DNA from: Myotis daubentonii
Lineage: Eukaryota > Chordata > Mammalia > Chiroptera > Vespertilionidae
Direction of reading: 5' to 3'
DNA: 64,000 nt
Assembly (NCBI RefSeq): GCF_963259705.1
Contig: NC_081844.1
Span: 43,093,341 to 43,157,340, forward strand
Numbering within the stretch: position 1 is the stretch's first letter; every line of letters begins with the position of its first letter. Shown here piece by piece: positions 34,662 through 45,610 of the stretch. The notes below the pieces were generated by a model. It had not been told where the DNA came from and searched no databases. It worked only from the letters and a program-made list of their open reading frames with translations. A program made the position numbers and the translations under genes.

Positions 34662-36063
34662 TTTCTGGTGTTTTTAATGGTAGGCACAAGGAGGCTTTCT
34701 TATGCCAGTCTGATGTCCCTTTTTGTTTGCAGCTAGTAACTTTATAAGGCTGGGCAACAAGTAGGGGGAACATGGCAAAAGACTTTAAATGTAAATGTGA
34801 AAAGCAAGAATAAACAAAAGAGAAAGGCTAACAACCTGAATAGCACGACAGGAAGCACAGCTAGCTGAGGAGCAGGCTAGAGGAGGACTCCTTTGTCCCA
34901 GATCCAAGCACTCCACCTGGACTGGTACAGGAAATGAAGGCATGTTTGTCGGGTTAACTGGTTGAATGAACGAATGATTGAAAGGATTGATAAAACAAAG
35001 GCCAAAAGACTAGATCACCCACTGGTCATAGGACACGCATTTGTTTCTGTTGAATTTGAAGTATTAACTCTGGATTTGTCCTCTCCAGGTAGAATCTGAT
35101 GTAGCCCCTGGGTATGAAGGGTAAAATTCTAAAAGCTTCTCAGGTGCCCACGGTTAATGATCTTAGGCCATTTTGAATGTGGCTGTAAGACCTCCTCGCT
35201 GTACAGATAAGCAGGGGGTCACTCTGTGCCTTCGGGGAAAACCTCTCTGTGCAATGTCTGCTCTACTTGGGCCACCAACTCCACGAAGGACAAGAGTGGG
35301 AGGAAGCGCCTCTGCCCTGGTGTCTCCAGTCTGGTGCCAGTCCTGTCATGGGGCACAGGGAACCAGCGCCACCCCTTTTAATTACAGTCTCTGGAAGAAG
35401 AGGCCGAACCCCCTCTGATTTGGAGCAAGGCTGGTGTCATCATCTTATTAACAATATCATATCCCAGCGCTCCAGTAATTACAGACTCTTCCTGAAGCAA
35501 TCAAATTGCCTGTTTGAAAGAAAGACTGTTTCCTTCCCCTAATGAATGTGAGCGGTTCCCCAGAGCCCAAAGGTGATGTGTTTGAATGCCCCACGGTAAC
35601 AATGAAAAGACGATTATAAATAAATGGCACAGAGCTGCTCTGTTCTTAAAAATCACTGCATGATCAATTTGAGAGACATGCATGGAGATGGGACTCAAGA
35701 GAATTTGTTTTAATTATTCTGCCCGAAGGAAAAAGGTACTTAGCTCTTTGCTGGCACCATGTACACGGAGGCTTAAAGACACTTTGAAAAAGCTCTCCTT
35801 TTCGTCCTTCTCAAACCACTGGCAGGTACAGCCGCCCTCATTTTGCAGGAGGGGAAACTGAGGCCCAGATGGATGTGTGTGTGTGTTCTGAACAGGCTCT
35901 TTAAAGGTTCAGATGCCATCCCATCCAACAGATTTTTAGGTCTCTCCCCTACTCAGCTACTCTGAAAATTGTTTATGTCTGAAAATTCACCATAAGGGGA
36001 GAAATTAACAGAAGGCTATGAAGAAGAAGGTGCCAACTTTCAAAAATTAATTTAATGAGGTAG
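34662..36063. other. Intergenic DNA with a MIR fragment
   Basis: 35,815-35,875 (CATTTTGCAGGAGGGGAAACTGAGGC region) is a reverse MIR fragment. The rest, including frames at 35,173-35,542, shows no recognised gene. Confidence 0.5.

Positions 36064-36064
<1 letters not shown>

Positions 36065-36107
<43 letters not shown>
36065..36107. repeat. (GT)n microsatellite
   Basis: About 21 uninterrupted GT units. Confidence 0.97.
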
Positions 36108-36109
<2 letters not shown>

Positions 36110-37072
36110 ATGTGTGAGTACATCTTGGTTTTGGGGTCAGGAAATAGTAAGGCTGGAAGGATGGGAGGAGGCAAGGACATTCCATTTCAGCCATTGACAT
36201 TGAAGCAACTGCCCTTCCCTGAAAGTTGTAGCATATGAGGGAAAGGGCTTGGGACAGCCAGAGATCAGAGCTGGACTGAGGAAAAATCATCTAAATTACA
36301 GTTCTTTTGGAATAAAGAACAATACCCTTGAAATAAAATATTTTAAACTGTAAAGAAGAAACCCTGTTACTAGTTGATACAGGACCCCCACCTGCTGCCC
36401 AGAATGGCAGTTTATAATTAGATTTTCATTCAAGGGTCACACTGCAGACTACCGAGAAGGCTCTCAGAGACCATATTGAGAAATCAACCATTAGCCTTTG
36501 CCATTTATAAAATATGGAAGTTGAATCCATTTGAAATTCATAGATATGAGTCCAGAATTCTCAACAATTTAAACTAAAAATTCATTCCTCTGGATCCCAG
36601 ATATTTCTATTTCCAGAGATTCTTTCCTGCAGTATTAAGCTATCAGTACTTCTTTGATGAGTTTCTTGGTTCAGGGTGACATTGCATTTTTGCACAACTC
36701 TCAGCCATATGACATTCACCAGGAGTTGGCGGAATCTCCGCAACACCTTCCCTTCCCTCCCCCCCACCACCCTGTGCTCCCACCAAATTCAGAGGAACTT
36801 TATGTCCTTATGTGTGCTAACTTTTAAAAAACAAGAACACAGAAATTACTTAGAATTGTTTCTGAAATATGCCTATTGATATGGTTTGATCGTTTTAAAG
36901 GAAGCAACTAATCATGTTGACCAAGTCGCTATGTAAGTCAGTAAATCTATCAGCTGAAGTCATTGTCTGGTTGCTGATCAACTCAACTGCTGTTGTTTGT
37001 TCGTTTTGTTTTTGATATGGTGTAGATACAGCTCAAGTTAAGCAAACCGATCTTGTCAATGCTTATGGAACA
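36108..37072. other. Unannotated intergenic DNA
   Basis: No gene or clear repeat recognised. Confidence 0.45.
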
Positions 37073-37090
37073 GAAGTGAACAATATTTTT

Positions 37091-37215
37091 GCCATGACCA
37101 GGTAGCTCAGTTGGTTAGAGCATTGTCCCGATAAGTCAAGGTTGTAGGTTCAATCCCTGGTCAGGGCACATAAAAGAAGCAACCAATGAATGCATAAATA
37201 AGTGGAACAACAGCG

Positions 37216-37275
<60 letters not shown>

Positions 37276-37284
37276 ATTAAAAGA
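37091..37284 (+). mobile_element. Ves SINE with expanded CT block
   Basis: Flanked by GAAGTGAACAATATTTTT at 37,073-37,090 and GAAGTGGACAATATTTTT at 37,285-37,302 (18 bp, one mismatch). Head CATGACCAGGTAGCTCAGTTG, body CAATCCCTGGTCAGGGCAC, then about 52 bp of CT repeat and AAATCAATTAAAA. Confidence 0.96.
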
Positions 37285-37302
37285 GAAGTGGACAATATTT
37301 TT

Positions 37303-38451
37303 TAAATGTGGGAGTCTATATGGAAAACAGAGCCTCATTAAAGAATTAGATGGTATTAAATGGGTTAAGCTCACCAGAAAAAAATAAAATAAAAGGAAAG
37401 GCTGTTCTTGCCAAGGAATGAAGTCTCTGCAGAAATTGATTATAGGGAGGGTCTCTCTGGGCCTTGGAACAATTAGCTCGGATAATGAGAGGACAGCCTT
37501 TGTGCTTCTGGGGATTCGAATGTAGCAGGTGTCTCCTGTCCCTTAGGAAACTGCTCACTCCGTCCAGCCTTTCATTTTTTGGATGCTTGCCCCTGCAGGG
37601 TAAACCCAAACCTTTGAGAATTAAAGATTTCAAGTCATAGGGAGTCTGAATAATTGGATTCTTGGAGGACACCACTTTTGCAAGACTCTGCCACAGATGT
37701 ACCTCCTGGGATGCTTTCTATTAAAAAAAATCCCACTTCTATTGAGAAAAGGCAAGAGCTAAAATACTATATTTCCTAAAGTGGGCAATGGAGAGGCTAT
37801 TTTTTTCTGTTCCTTTACTAACGTTATTCTTAGGACAAAGTCGGGGGGGGGGGGGGCGCGGAGAAGGTGAGTAGGCCTTAATCTTCTAGATGCCTAAGAA
37901 GAATGAAATGTGATCTTCAGAGTGGGCGTGGTTAGGCATTTAGAGAAAACGGGGAGCACAAGGGAAGGTGGCACAGGAGAACAATTTTCTCATTTTACCT
38001 GCTGAAACGATTCGATGTGTTTATGCCGGGTGGGTGTTATTAACCCAATGAAGGACAATCTGATAGAGAGTTAATGAAGGGTCTCGAGTGTAAGGAGCCA
38101 GAGAAATAGACATCCCCTCTTGAGTGGAGGGGGTGGAGGAGGGGGTGTGGGAAAGGGAATTAGAATAGGAGGGTGAATACTTACCCAACAAGGAGGAGTC
38201 AGCACATGCTTCCTTCAGGGTAAAAGACTTGACACATTTTGGCACGAGGTGCAGAATACTGCATATTTTTAGCAGCTGATGTGAAAATTCCTCTTAGGGG
38301 GAGACTCCTCTTTGAGTAAATTGCCTCAATAAGTCCCCCTGGGAGGCGCAGTGGCTCCTGGGGTTTGACAAGGTCGTGGTCCAGCTTTCAGAGGCCAGAG
38401 TCAGGCGCCTTTGTCTAATAGAGGATGAGGCCTGAGAGGAAGAGGAGACAG
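37303..38451. other. Unannotated intergenic DNA with a G14 run
   Basis: 37,843-37,856 is 14 G residues. No gene or clear repeat recognised. Confidence 0.45.
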
Positions 38452-38518
38452 ACAGGTAGATAGACAGACAAACAGATGATAGAAAAATAAATACATAGAT
38501 GATAGATAGATAGACAGG
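38452..38518. repeat. Imperfect GATA/GACA tetranucleotide repeat
   Basis: GACAGACAGGTAGATAGACA, then GATGATAGATAGATAGACAG with AT-rich interruptions. Confidence 0.85.
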
Positions 38519-38598
38519 CCAACCAGATAGACCTCAGAGGGGCTTCAGGATAGACTAAACATGGCAAGATGTTAGGTAGAAATGCATATATATATATA

Positions 38599-39276
38599 CT
38601 AGAGGCCCGGTGCACAAAAATTTGTGCACTCGGGGGGGGGAGAGGGGGGTCCCTCAGCCCGGCCTGTGCCCTCTCGCAGTCTGGGACCCTTCGGGAGATA
38701 ACGACCTGCTGGCTGAGGCCTGCTTCCGGGTGGCAGAGGGCAGGCCCAATCCCTAGGTGCAGCCCCTGGTCAGGCTCAGAGCAGGGCCGATTGGGGAGTT
38801 GGGGTGCCGCCCCGTGTCATGCACAGAGCAGGGCGGATTGGGAGGTTGCGATGCCACCCTCAGTCATGCTCAGGGTAGGGTCGATTGGTGGGTTGGGGCA
38901 CCGCCCCCTGTCACACTCAAGGCAGGGTCGATGGGGAGGTTGCGGCGCCACCCCCTGTCACGCATAGAGCAGGGCCAATCTGGGGGTTGGGGTGCTGCCC
39001 CCTGTCACGCACAGAGCAGGGCCGATCAGGGGGTTGGGGAGCTCCCCTGTATCAGGCACAGAGCAGGGCTAATCAGGAGGTTGGGGCACCTTCCCCTGTC
39101 ACGAACAGAGCAGGGTGGATAGGGAGGTTGTGGCCTCGCCCCCTGTCACACACAGAGCCACAGGGCAATCAGGGGGTTTGGGCGCTGCCCCCTATCACAC
39201 TGATCCTGGTGCCGGGAGGCCTCTCAGCTCCGCTGATCCCGGTGCTGGGAGGCATATTACACTTTTACTATATAGA
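38599..39276 (-). mobile_element. Helitron A, reverse orientation, with internal minisatellite
   Basis: On the minus strand it begins TCTATATAGTAAAAGTG at 39,276 and ends with the hairpin GTGCACAAATTTTTGTGCAC and CGGGCCTCTAG at 38,599, next to A (38,598). It abuts Helitron B with no spacer. About 430 bp of its 678 bp is a 47-bp tandem array. Confidence 0.88.
38770..39200. repeat. About nine copies of a 47-bp minisatellite inside Helitron A
   Basis: Units contain CAGAGCAGGGCCGAT, then GGTTGGGG and CGCCCCCTGTCACGCA. The AGAGCAGGG-type anchor recurs near 38,778, 38,824, 38,870, 38,918, 38,966, 39,010, 39,059, 39,106 and 39,152. Copies differ at several positions. Frames through it give repetitive artefact proteins. 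Confidence 0.9.
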
Positions 39277-39916
39277 ATAGAGGCCTGGTGCATGGGTGGG
39301 GGCTGGCTGGTTTGCCCTGAAGGGTGTCTTGGATCAGGGTGGGGGTCCCCACTGGGGTGCCTGGCCAGCCTGGATGAGGGGATGATGGCTGTTTGCAGCT
39401 GGTCACACACCCTTCAGGGTGGGGGTCCCCACTGGGGTGCCTGGCCAGTCTGGGTGAGGGGCTGAGGGCTGTTTTCAGGCTGGGACTAAAGCTCCCAACT
39501 GTTCCTTTTTTTCTTTTTTTCTTTTTATTCTGGGCCAGCTTTAGCTCTGAGGCTTGGCTCCAGCTCTGAGGCCTCAGCTGCTGAAAGTAGGTATCTGGTT
39601 TGTTTAGGTTCTATAATCGAAACTCTGTATCAACTCCAGCTCTGAGATCCCGGCTCGCTGAAAGCTGGTTTCTGGGGTTTTGTTTAGCTTCTATATTCGT
39701 TACAATGTTTCTTAAACTGCAAGCTCAGAGGCCGTCAAGGCAGTCGGGGAACGTTGCAGTCCTCCGTCACTGAAGCAAGCAAGCCTCATGTTCAGTTTAA
39801 GCTGCCTGGCTGCCGGCCACCATCTTGGCTGGCAGTTAATGTGCATATCACCCTGATTAGCCAATGGGAAGGGTAGCGGTCATACGCCAATTACCATGTT
39901 TCTCTTTTATTAGATA

Positions 39917-39919
<3 letters not shown>
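39277..39919 (-). mobile_element. Helitron B, reverse orientation, longer HeliBat-type 5' part
   Basis: On the minus strand it begins TCCTATCTAATAAAAGAG at 39,919 (preceded by A, the T at 39,920), has GAAACATGGTAATTGGCG, then GCCAAGATGGTGGCCGG, internal near-repeats of about 90 bp containing GCTGAAAG and AGCTCTGAG (39,540-39,735), and ends GCACCAGGCCTCTAT at 39,277. The final CTAG has become CTAT. No replicase or helicase frame is present. Confidence 0.88.

Positions 39920-39966
<47 letters not shown>
39920..39966. repeat. (AT)n microsatellite, the Helitron target
   Basis: A run of AT units continues the TATATATATA that precedes the Helitron pair at 38,587-38,598, so the pair was inserted into an AT repeat. 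Confidence 0.93.
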
Positions 39967-39970
<4 letters not shown>

Positions 39971-40224
39971 TTGATCACTAAGAGTGGAACACAGATAGAA
40001 TGAGTGGATGTAGGATCTGGAAGCCTAAAGTCCATGGTAGGGCACAGGAGCCACAGGGGGTCCTATCTGAGGTCTGACTTCAGAGTAAAGCAAAGTCAAG
40101 TAAAGAGGATATGCTATATTTTACTATGTATGTGGCTGCAGAGATCAACACACAGTACATCAGACTCCTACCTGAAGAAGAGAGAATTGCTTTGCAATAT
40201 AGGAGTCTACTTCCAGTGGCCATT

Positions 40225-40680
40225 CTCATTTAAGTGTTTGCATCTTTTTGGAGGGATTTTTGGCAGTATCTGTCAGAACTTAAAAGGGGCACATCTTCCA
40301 ACTCAATAATTATACTGCAAGGAATCTGCCCTATAGAAAAAAACACATGTATAAATATGGATGATCAAGGAGGTTTTATTGAAGTATGATTTGTAATAGC
40401 AACAAGTTGAAAAAAACCTGGTTGCCCACAAATAGAGTAATGGTTACATGGGTTAGTATACAGCTGTATGGGAATACTTCCAAGATACTGAGAACTGATG
40501 TTTTTTAATTGATGTAAAATTCACATACCATAAAATTAACCCTAAATCATTTTAAAGTGCACGACTGAGTGGCATTTAAGATAGTCACAGCGTCACACAG
40601 CCATCACCTGTTTAGTCTCAGAATATTTTCATCACTCCCAAAGAAACCCCGTACCCATTAAACAGTTACTGCCCCTTAAC
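40225..40680. mobile_element. Two old L1 3' fragments in opposite orientation
   Basis: 40,225-40,480 (+) contains CTGCAAGGAATCTGCCCTAT and AATAGCAACAAGTTGAAAAA, typical of the L1 ORF2 end and 3' UTR. 40,498-40,680 (-) contains TGTAAAATTCACATACCAT and GTGCACGACTGAGTGGCATT, complement of an L1M 3' UTR. Confidence 0.65.
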
Positions 40681-40779
40681 CCTCGAAATGATTTTTAAAT
40701 GTCAGAATAGTGGGCACAGTATTATCCCACTTACGTTTTTGAAAACCTCCAAATTCTGTGCTGTATACCCACACACCTA

Positions 40780-40925
40780 TAGAGGCAAGGTGCAGGCGTG
40801 GGTGCTCTGGAGCCAGCCTGCCTGTTTCATATCCTGGCCCTAACAGAGACAGCTGTGCATCTCTGGGCAAATATTTAGCCTCTCTGTGCTATGAGAAGCA
40901 TGTGTGATTTCCCATTTCAAAAAAC
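40780..40925 (+). repeat. MIR SINE, followed by a Ves insertion
   Basis: GCTCTGGAGCCAGCCTGCCTG, TATCCTGGCCCTAACAGAG, TCTCTGGGCAAATATTTAGCC, TCTCTGTGCTATGAG follow the MIR order. Confidence 0.7.
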
Positions 40926-40935
40926 ATTTAGTCCT

Positions 40936-41122
40936 GCCTGGGCAGTGTGGTTCAGTGGCTGAGCATCCGCCCATGCACCAGGAGGTTGCTGGTTGATTCC
41001 AGGTCAGAGCACATGCCCGGGTTGTGGGCTCGATCCCCAATAGGGGGTGTGCAGGAGGCAGCCCATCGATGTTTCTTTCTCATTGATGTTTCTATCTCTT
41101 TCCCCCTCTCTCAGAAATCAAA
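40936..41122 (+). mobile_element. Ves SINE
   Basis: Flanked by ATTTAGTCCT at 40,926-40,935 and 41,123-41,132. Head GCCTGGGCAGTGTGGTTCAGT; B box GGTTGATTCC; tail short (AGAAATCAAA). Confidence 0.93.
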
Positions 41123-41132
41123 ATTTAGTCCT

Positions 41133-43539
41133 AATCTAGATTGAGGTCGGAAAGATATCAATACAAAGCTGGTATGGTTTTTTTCTACACTTCCCCTTTA
41201 GGGTAAATATGGTCATCTAATCCCCGAGATGTGCCCATAGAACCCATAGCACTGACAATCCCCTGAGAAGCCTTTAAATTGTTTCTAAATCTGAACGTAG
41301 CCCCACGTGGATTCCGGGGTGCTGGGCCAGCTTAGGTTTGAGAATATCTAAAGAGGTTTGGAGGTGGTAAAGGGAGAGCTCGGGTCCCATCCATTTCCTC
41401 AGCGAAGAATGTGGACGTGCCAGAGTGGGATTTGCCAAGTCTTGCAGAATGAAAAACTGAACTACTGTCTTTTCAAAGGGAACAGTTTAAATCTCAAATG
41501 CCACAGAGCCACCCAAAATGAGGACGATAGGCAGCACTTTGCTAACATGTTTTCTGGTATTTTTAAAAAATGTGTGCCTCTGTTGATTTGATTAAGTGAC
41601 TCAAAAAGGTGAAGCAGGGTTTGGCATCTTCAAAAGGGCGGCTTTGCTTCTGATAGCTTTCCAGGAAAATTAAATGTGTTGTGAAGGATAAATTACAGTT
41701 TGATCCGAGTTGTCTTGTTAAAATGTCATTCCTCTTTCCCAGCAAACTACTTCCCGTCTCATTAAGCCGGTTGACTAGATATATCTGGACAATTATGAGG
41801 GTGATTTACGACCTTACGGCTATGCATCTCTGGGCTTGGCTGTTCCTGGGCGCTGAAGGGTGGGGGGAGGGAAATAGCGCTCCCATCTTCTGCGCCCATG
41901 GAGGATGATCAGCTCCTTGGCTGTAGCATTAAACACAGCAATAGAAAGCAGAGACACAGTCAGGCATTTTCACTGCTGTTATGAGCTGAGATATAAAATG
42001 AGATTTATTTGCAACAATCTGATAGAGAAAATTGAGTCCTGGGGAATGGATGTCCCAGAAAGCCTTTCAAGTCAGCCAGGAGTTACTAGAGGACGTGAGT
42101 CACACAGCAAAGTACTAGTATGAGTCGGAAGAGGGGAAAAAAAAAAAGCTTTGACATTTTCTGCAGCCACTATTAAAGATAAAGGAATTGACCAGTTTGT
42201 ACACTATGAATTATGGCCACAATTACAGTCTTCCTCTGATCCAGTCACTCCCAACCGTTAGATACCTTGGGCCCTTAAATTGGTGCCATAATTCAACCTT
42301 CTGCTTAAAAAAAAAATGCTACTCTTCTACAGATGGAATGCCAAATAAACAAAACCCACAAATGGTGTTCTCCTTTTCCCAGAAAGGTTTAATCCCAATA
42401 AATAATTTCAAATCATTGGGATGGTTCTTCTGGAATTGCACATTTTATTTCTCAAGTTTTATGAAAATTACCATTGAAATTTGAATTTGATGCTACAGCC
42501 ATCCCCAGTCGATGTTTTCAAATGAGAGTGGAAATTTAAAATTTATGTTCAATTTCATGCACTTGGATATTCATTCAGCAGCCAATATTTGTCACAATTT
42601 TGTGTGTCTGACATGGCTGGGCTATATTCAGAGATAAAATATATGTGATTTTTCAATTTGTGTTATTGGCTTCCAGAATCTTTTCCAAGTCTGTACATGT
42701 TTGCAAACTACCAGAGATCAAAGATAAAACTTTAAAAAAAAGTGAAGGTTCCTAAATATGTGAGGGCTTTGCCAAAATCAGGGATGGCTCCCTTCCCTGT
42801 AAAGCCAAGGCCACTTCATTTTATTAAACAAGGGGTCTGAAGCTCGGAACCCCAGCGACTAAAGCCAGTTCTTCTATAGGGCCCTCTATATTCTACCTAA
42901 GATAATGCGATACAACATTCATATAAGAGCCACACCTGTCTCAGCTGCTTGGGAGAGTAATTTGTTCAATAGTTACAGCAATATGGACTCCCCCTTACAC
43001 TTGATTTTGGGATTTTTATCCCTAATGTACAGCTATTTCTATGAATGACCAGATGACCACTTTGAAAGGGAAAACTTTCTGACACCTTTATTACCCTCTC
43101 TAGACAGAAACTGAGGCCGTGATAACATTCAAGGGTCAGAGTCACATTCTATCATAACTCACTACCTCACCTGAGGCAACCGGGGTCAGTCCAGTGGATG
43201 GCTTCTCTTTTATTCTCCTCAAAGAGAGTTTGTGTAGAATTTTGCAAGCACTTCTTGTTCTGCTTATTGTGAATATGTACAATTTATCTTTTGGGGAAAA
43301 GTGCATACAGTTTTTGTGTAATTTGCTTAATAGTCACAATTTTTTCATTTCATCTTCCTCCCCGCCCCCACCCCCCCAAGAGAGAGGTGGGAAAAATGAT
43401 TAATTGTGTGGTAGGTGACAGGGAGTCTTTCTTTGGTCCATAAAAGTTAACTGAATAAAGAGATTCCCAAAATAATTGATTTGAAAATTCACATATGTAT
43501 CATATTTATATTTACCTTATTTTTGACCTATTGTTCATC
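41133..43539. other. Unannotated intergenic DNA, 2.4 kb
   Basis: No gene or clear repeat recognised. Frames at 41,358-42,484 are short and have no family resemblance. Confidence 0.45.
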
Positions 43540-43555
43540 CTTGAATAACAGTCTT

Positions 43556-43586
43556 TTAAAATATATTTGGATGGATAGAAAGATAC

Positions 43587-43631
<45 letters not shown>

Positions 43632-43825
43632 TACTGATTTCAGAGAGAAAGGGAGCAGTAGAGAGAGATGGAAAAATCAATGATGAGATTCATTGATCGG
43701 TTGCCTACTGTACACCCATTACTTGAGATCAAACCCGCAACCTGGGCATGTGCCCTGATCAGGAATCAAACCATGACCTCTTGGTACATAGGTGGACACT
43801 CAACCACTGAGCCACACCGGCCAGG
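43556..43825 (-). mobile_element. Ves SINE with a GATA microsatellite in its tail
   Basis: Flanked by CTTGAATAACAGTCTT at 43,540-43,555 and CTTGAATAACACTCTT at 43,826-43,841 (one mismatch). Minus-strand head GCCTGGCCGGTGTGGCTCAGT. Between the A-rich tail and the body sits a run of about 12 GATA units (43,579-43,629). Confidence 0.95.
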
Positions 43826-44253
43826 CTTGAATAACACTCTTAACTTCAACTCTCTAACTAAAATTTTGAAAATATTTTCATTGTTTTATTTACCAGTCAC
43901 CATCCAAAGGCTATGTATTATTCCCTGCTTTATTCCTCGCTACCCCAAACTTTTTTCTCTTTCTATAATTGTAATATTTTATCTAGCTTAAAACTAGATG
44001 AGAACTTTTAAAGAAAACAATTGCCAGTTACACTCAGAAAAGATACTTTGGACAGTCACTTATCTCTTTTTTTCTGATTATTGGCTGACTTTTTTTATTT
44101 CAAAAAAGCTTTTTATTTAGAAATAATTATAGACTCACTGAAAGTAGCAAAATAAATGCATAGAGTTCTCTGTATTCTTCACTTATCATCCCCTGATGGT
44201 GACATCTCATATAAGTATAGCATAGTACCAAAACCAGTAAACATCAACTAGGC

Positions 44254-44465
44254 CAGTGGTCGGCAAACTCATTAGTGAACAGAGCCAAATATCAACAGTA
44301 CAACGATTGAAGTTTCTTTTGAGAGCCAAATTTTTTAAACTTAAACTATATAGGTAGGTACATTGTTATTAACTTAATGAGGGTACTCCTAAGGCTTAGG
44401 AAGAGCCACACTCAAGGGGCCAAAGAGCCGCATGTGGCTCGCGAGCCGCAGTTTGCCGACCACTG
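44254..44465. mobile_element. Non-autonomous hAT transposon, 212 bp
   Basis: Terminal inverted repeats CAGTGGTCGGCAAAC / GTTTGCCGACCACTG (perfect, 15 bp). 8-bp duplication AACTAGGC (44,246-44,253) and AACTAGAC (44,466-44,473), one mismatch. No coding sequence. Confidence 0.95.
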
Positions 44466-44480
44466 AACTAGACCATAGAC

Positions 44481-44958
44481 CAGTGGCTTCCAACCTTTTT
44501 TTGGCCATGCCCCACCTAAACATCTCTAACATCCTGATGCCGCCCCCCCCCATGACATATAATTCTTATTATTCAAAAAGTGAACTCATATTCACGTGGA
44601 GGAAGCCTAAAAGGCCATTAACTTGGTCTAAACAAGCTTCCAAAGATCATGGCATCCATGAAAGAGAAAAATAAAAGAACAAAAGGACAGGTGAAGTACT
44701 GAGGAAAAAAGCACTAAGAAAATTGTTAAAAAAATAATAATATGAAGTGGTATGAAAAAAATAGCCAAGTTTCAAAATGTATAATAGAGAACTGAAATGC
44801 ATAAATATATCACAATATATATTTATATACTGCATATGAGGCCCCTAGAAACATAAGAAATGCAAAAAAATTCATTGTTAATAACTCATTTTCGAATTGC
44901 CCCCTTAAAAATCAAATTACCTTCCTGTGGGGCATGTGCCCCACATTGGGAACCACTG
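44481..44958. mobile_element. Second non-autonomous hAT transposon, 478 bp
   Basis: Ends CAGTGGCTTCCAACC and TTGGGAACCACTG (imperfect inverted repeats), duplication CCATAGAC at 44,473-44,480 and CTATAGAC at 44,959-44,966 (one mismatch). AT-rich interior without a transposase frame. A different family from its neighbour. Confidence 0.88.
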
Positions 44959-45610
44959 CTATAGACCTTCGTTTTCTGCCAGTTTTGTGTGTGTTGATAG
45001 TTCTACATGGTTTGACCTCAGGTATCAATCTGTATAACCACCACCACAGTTAAGATCAGAACTGTGCCCTCACCACAGAGGAACTCCTTCATTCTACTCC
45101 TTTACAGTCGCATCCTCCCTCCCACCATCCCCTGACCCACACCCCTGGCAACCATAACCCGTTCTCTATCTCCGCACTTTTGTCATTTATGGATGTTATA
45201 TAATGGGAATCACACAGCAGGTAGCCTTTGAGATTGACTTTTTTCACTAAGCATAGTGCCCTTAGATCCATCCAGGTTGTTGCACGCTTCAATAGTTCAT
45301 TCGTTTATGCTGCCGAGTAGTATTCTATGGTATGGATGTCCCAGGTTAAACCATTCACTCTTGGGAAGACATTTGGGTTGTTTCCAGGTTTTGCTATTAC
45401 ATAGATAGTGGCCATAAACATTCATGTATGTGTGTGTATGAACATCAGTTTTCATTTCTCTGGGATAGATGCCCAAGACTATAGGATTGCTAGGTTGTAT
45501 GGAAAGTGAGTGTTTAGTTTGCACTACAGATTTTTCCAGAGTGGCTGTACCATTTTCTATTTCCATGAGCAGTGATGGAGGGATTATTTTTCTGTATCCT
45601 TGCCAGCGTC

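Larger units (their letters stand above)
44095..45610 (-). mobile_element. Old L1 LINE 3' part, reverse, split by two hAT elements
   Basis: AAAAGCTTTTTATTTAGAAAT, CAGTTTTGTGTGTGTTGATAG, CCCACACCCCTGGCAACC, ATAATGGGAATCACACAGCA, GCTGCCGAGTAGTATTCTATG and AAACATTCATGTATGTGTG are the complement of an L1M 3' region. Both hATs at 44,254 and 44,481 lie inside it. Confidence 0.8.

Noticed and set aside
38770..39200. Regularly spaced repeats suggesting a CRISPR array
   Set aside because: Units are contiguous and diverged, with no unique spacers, in mammalian DNA.
38569..39465. Repetitive 116-132 codon frames resembling a repeat protein
   Set aside because: They arise from the 47-bp minisatellite in a Helitron and exist in three frames at once.
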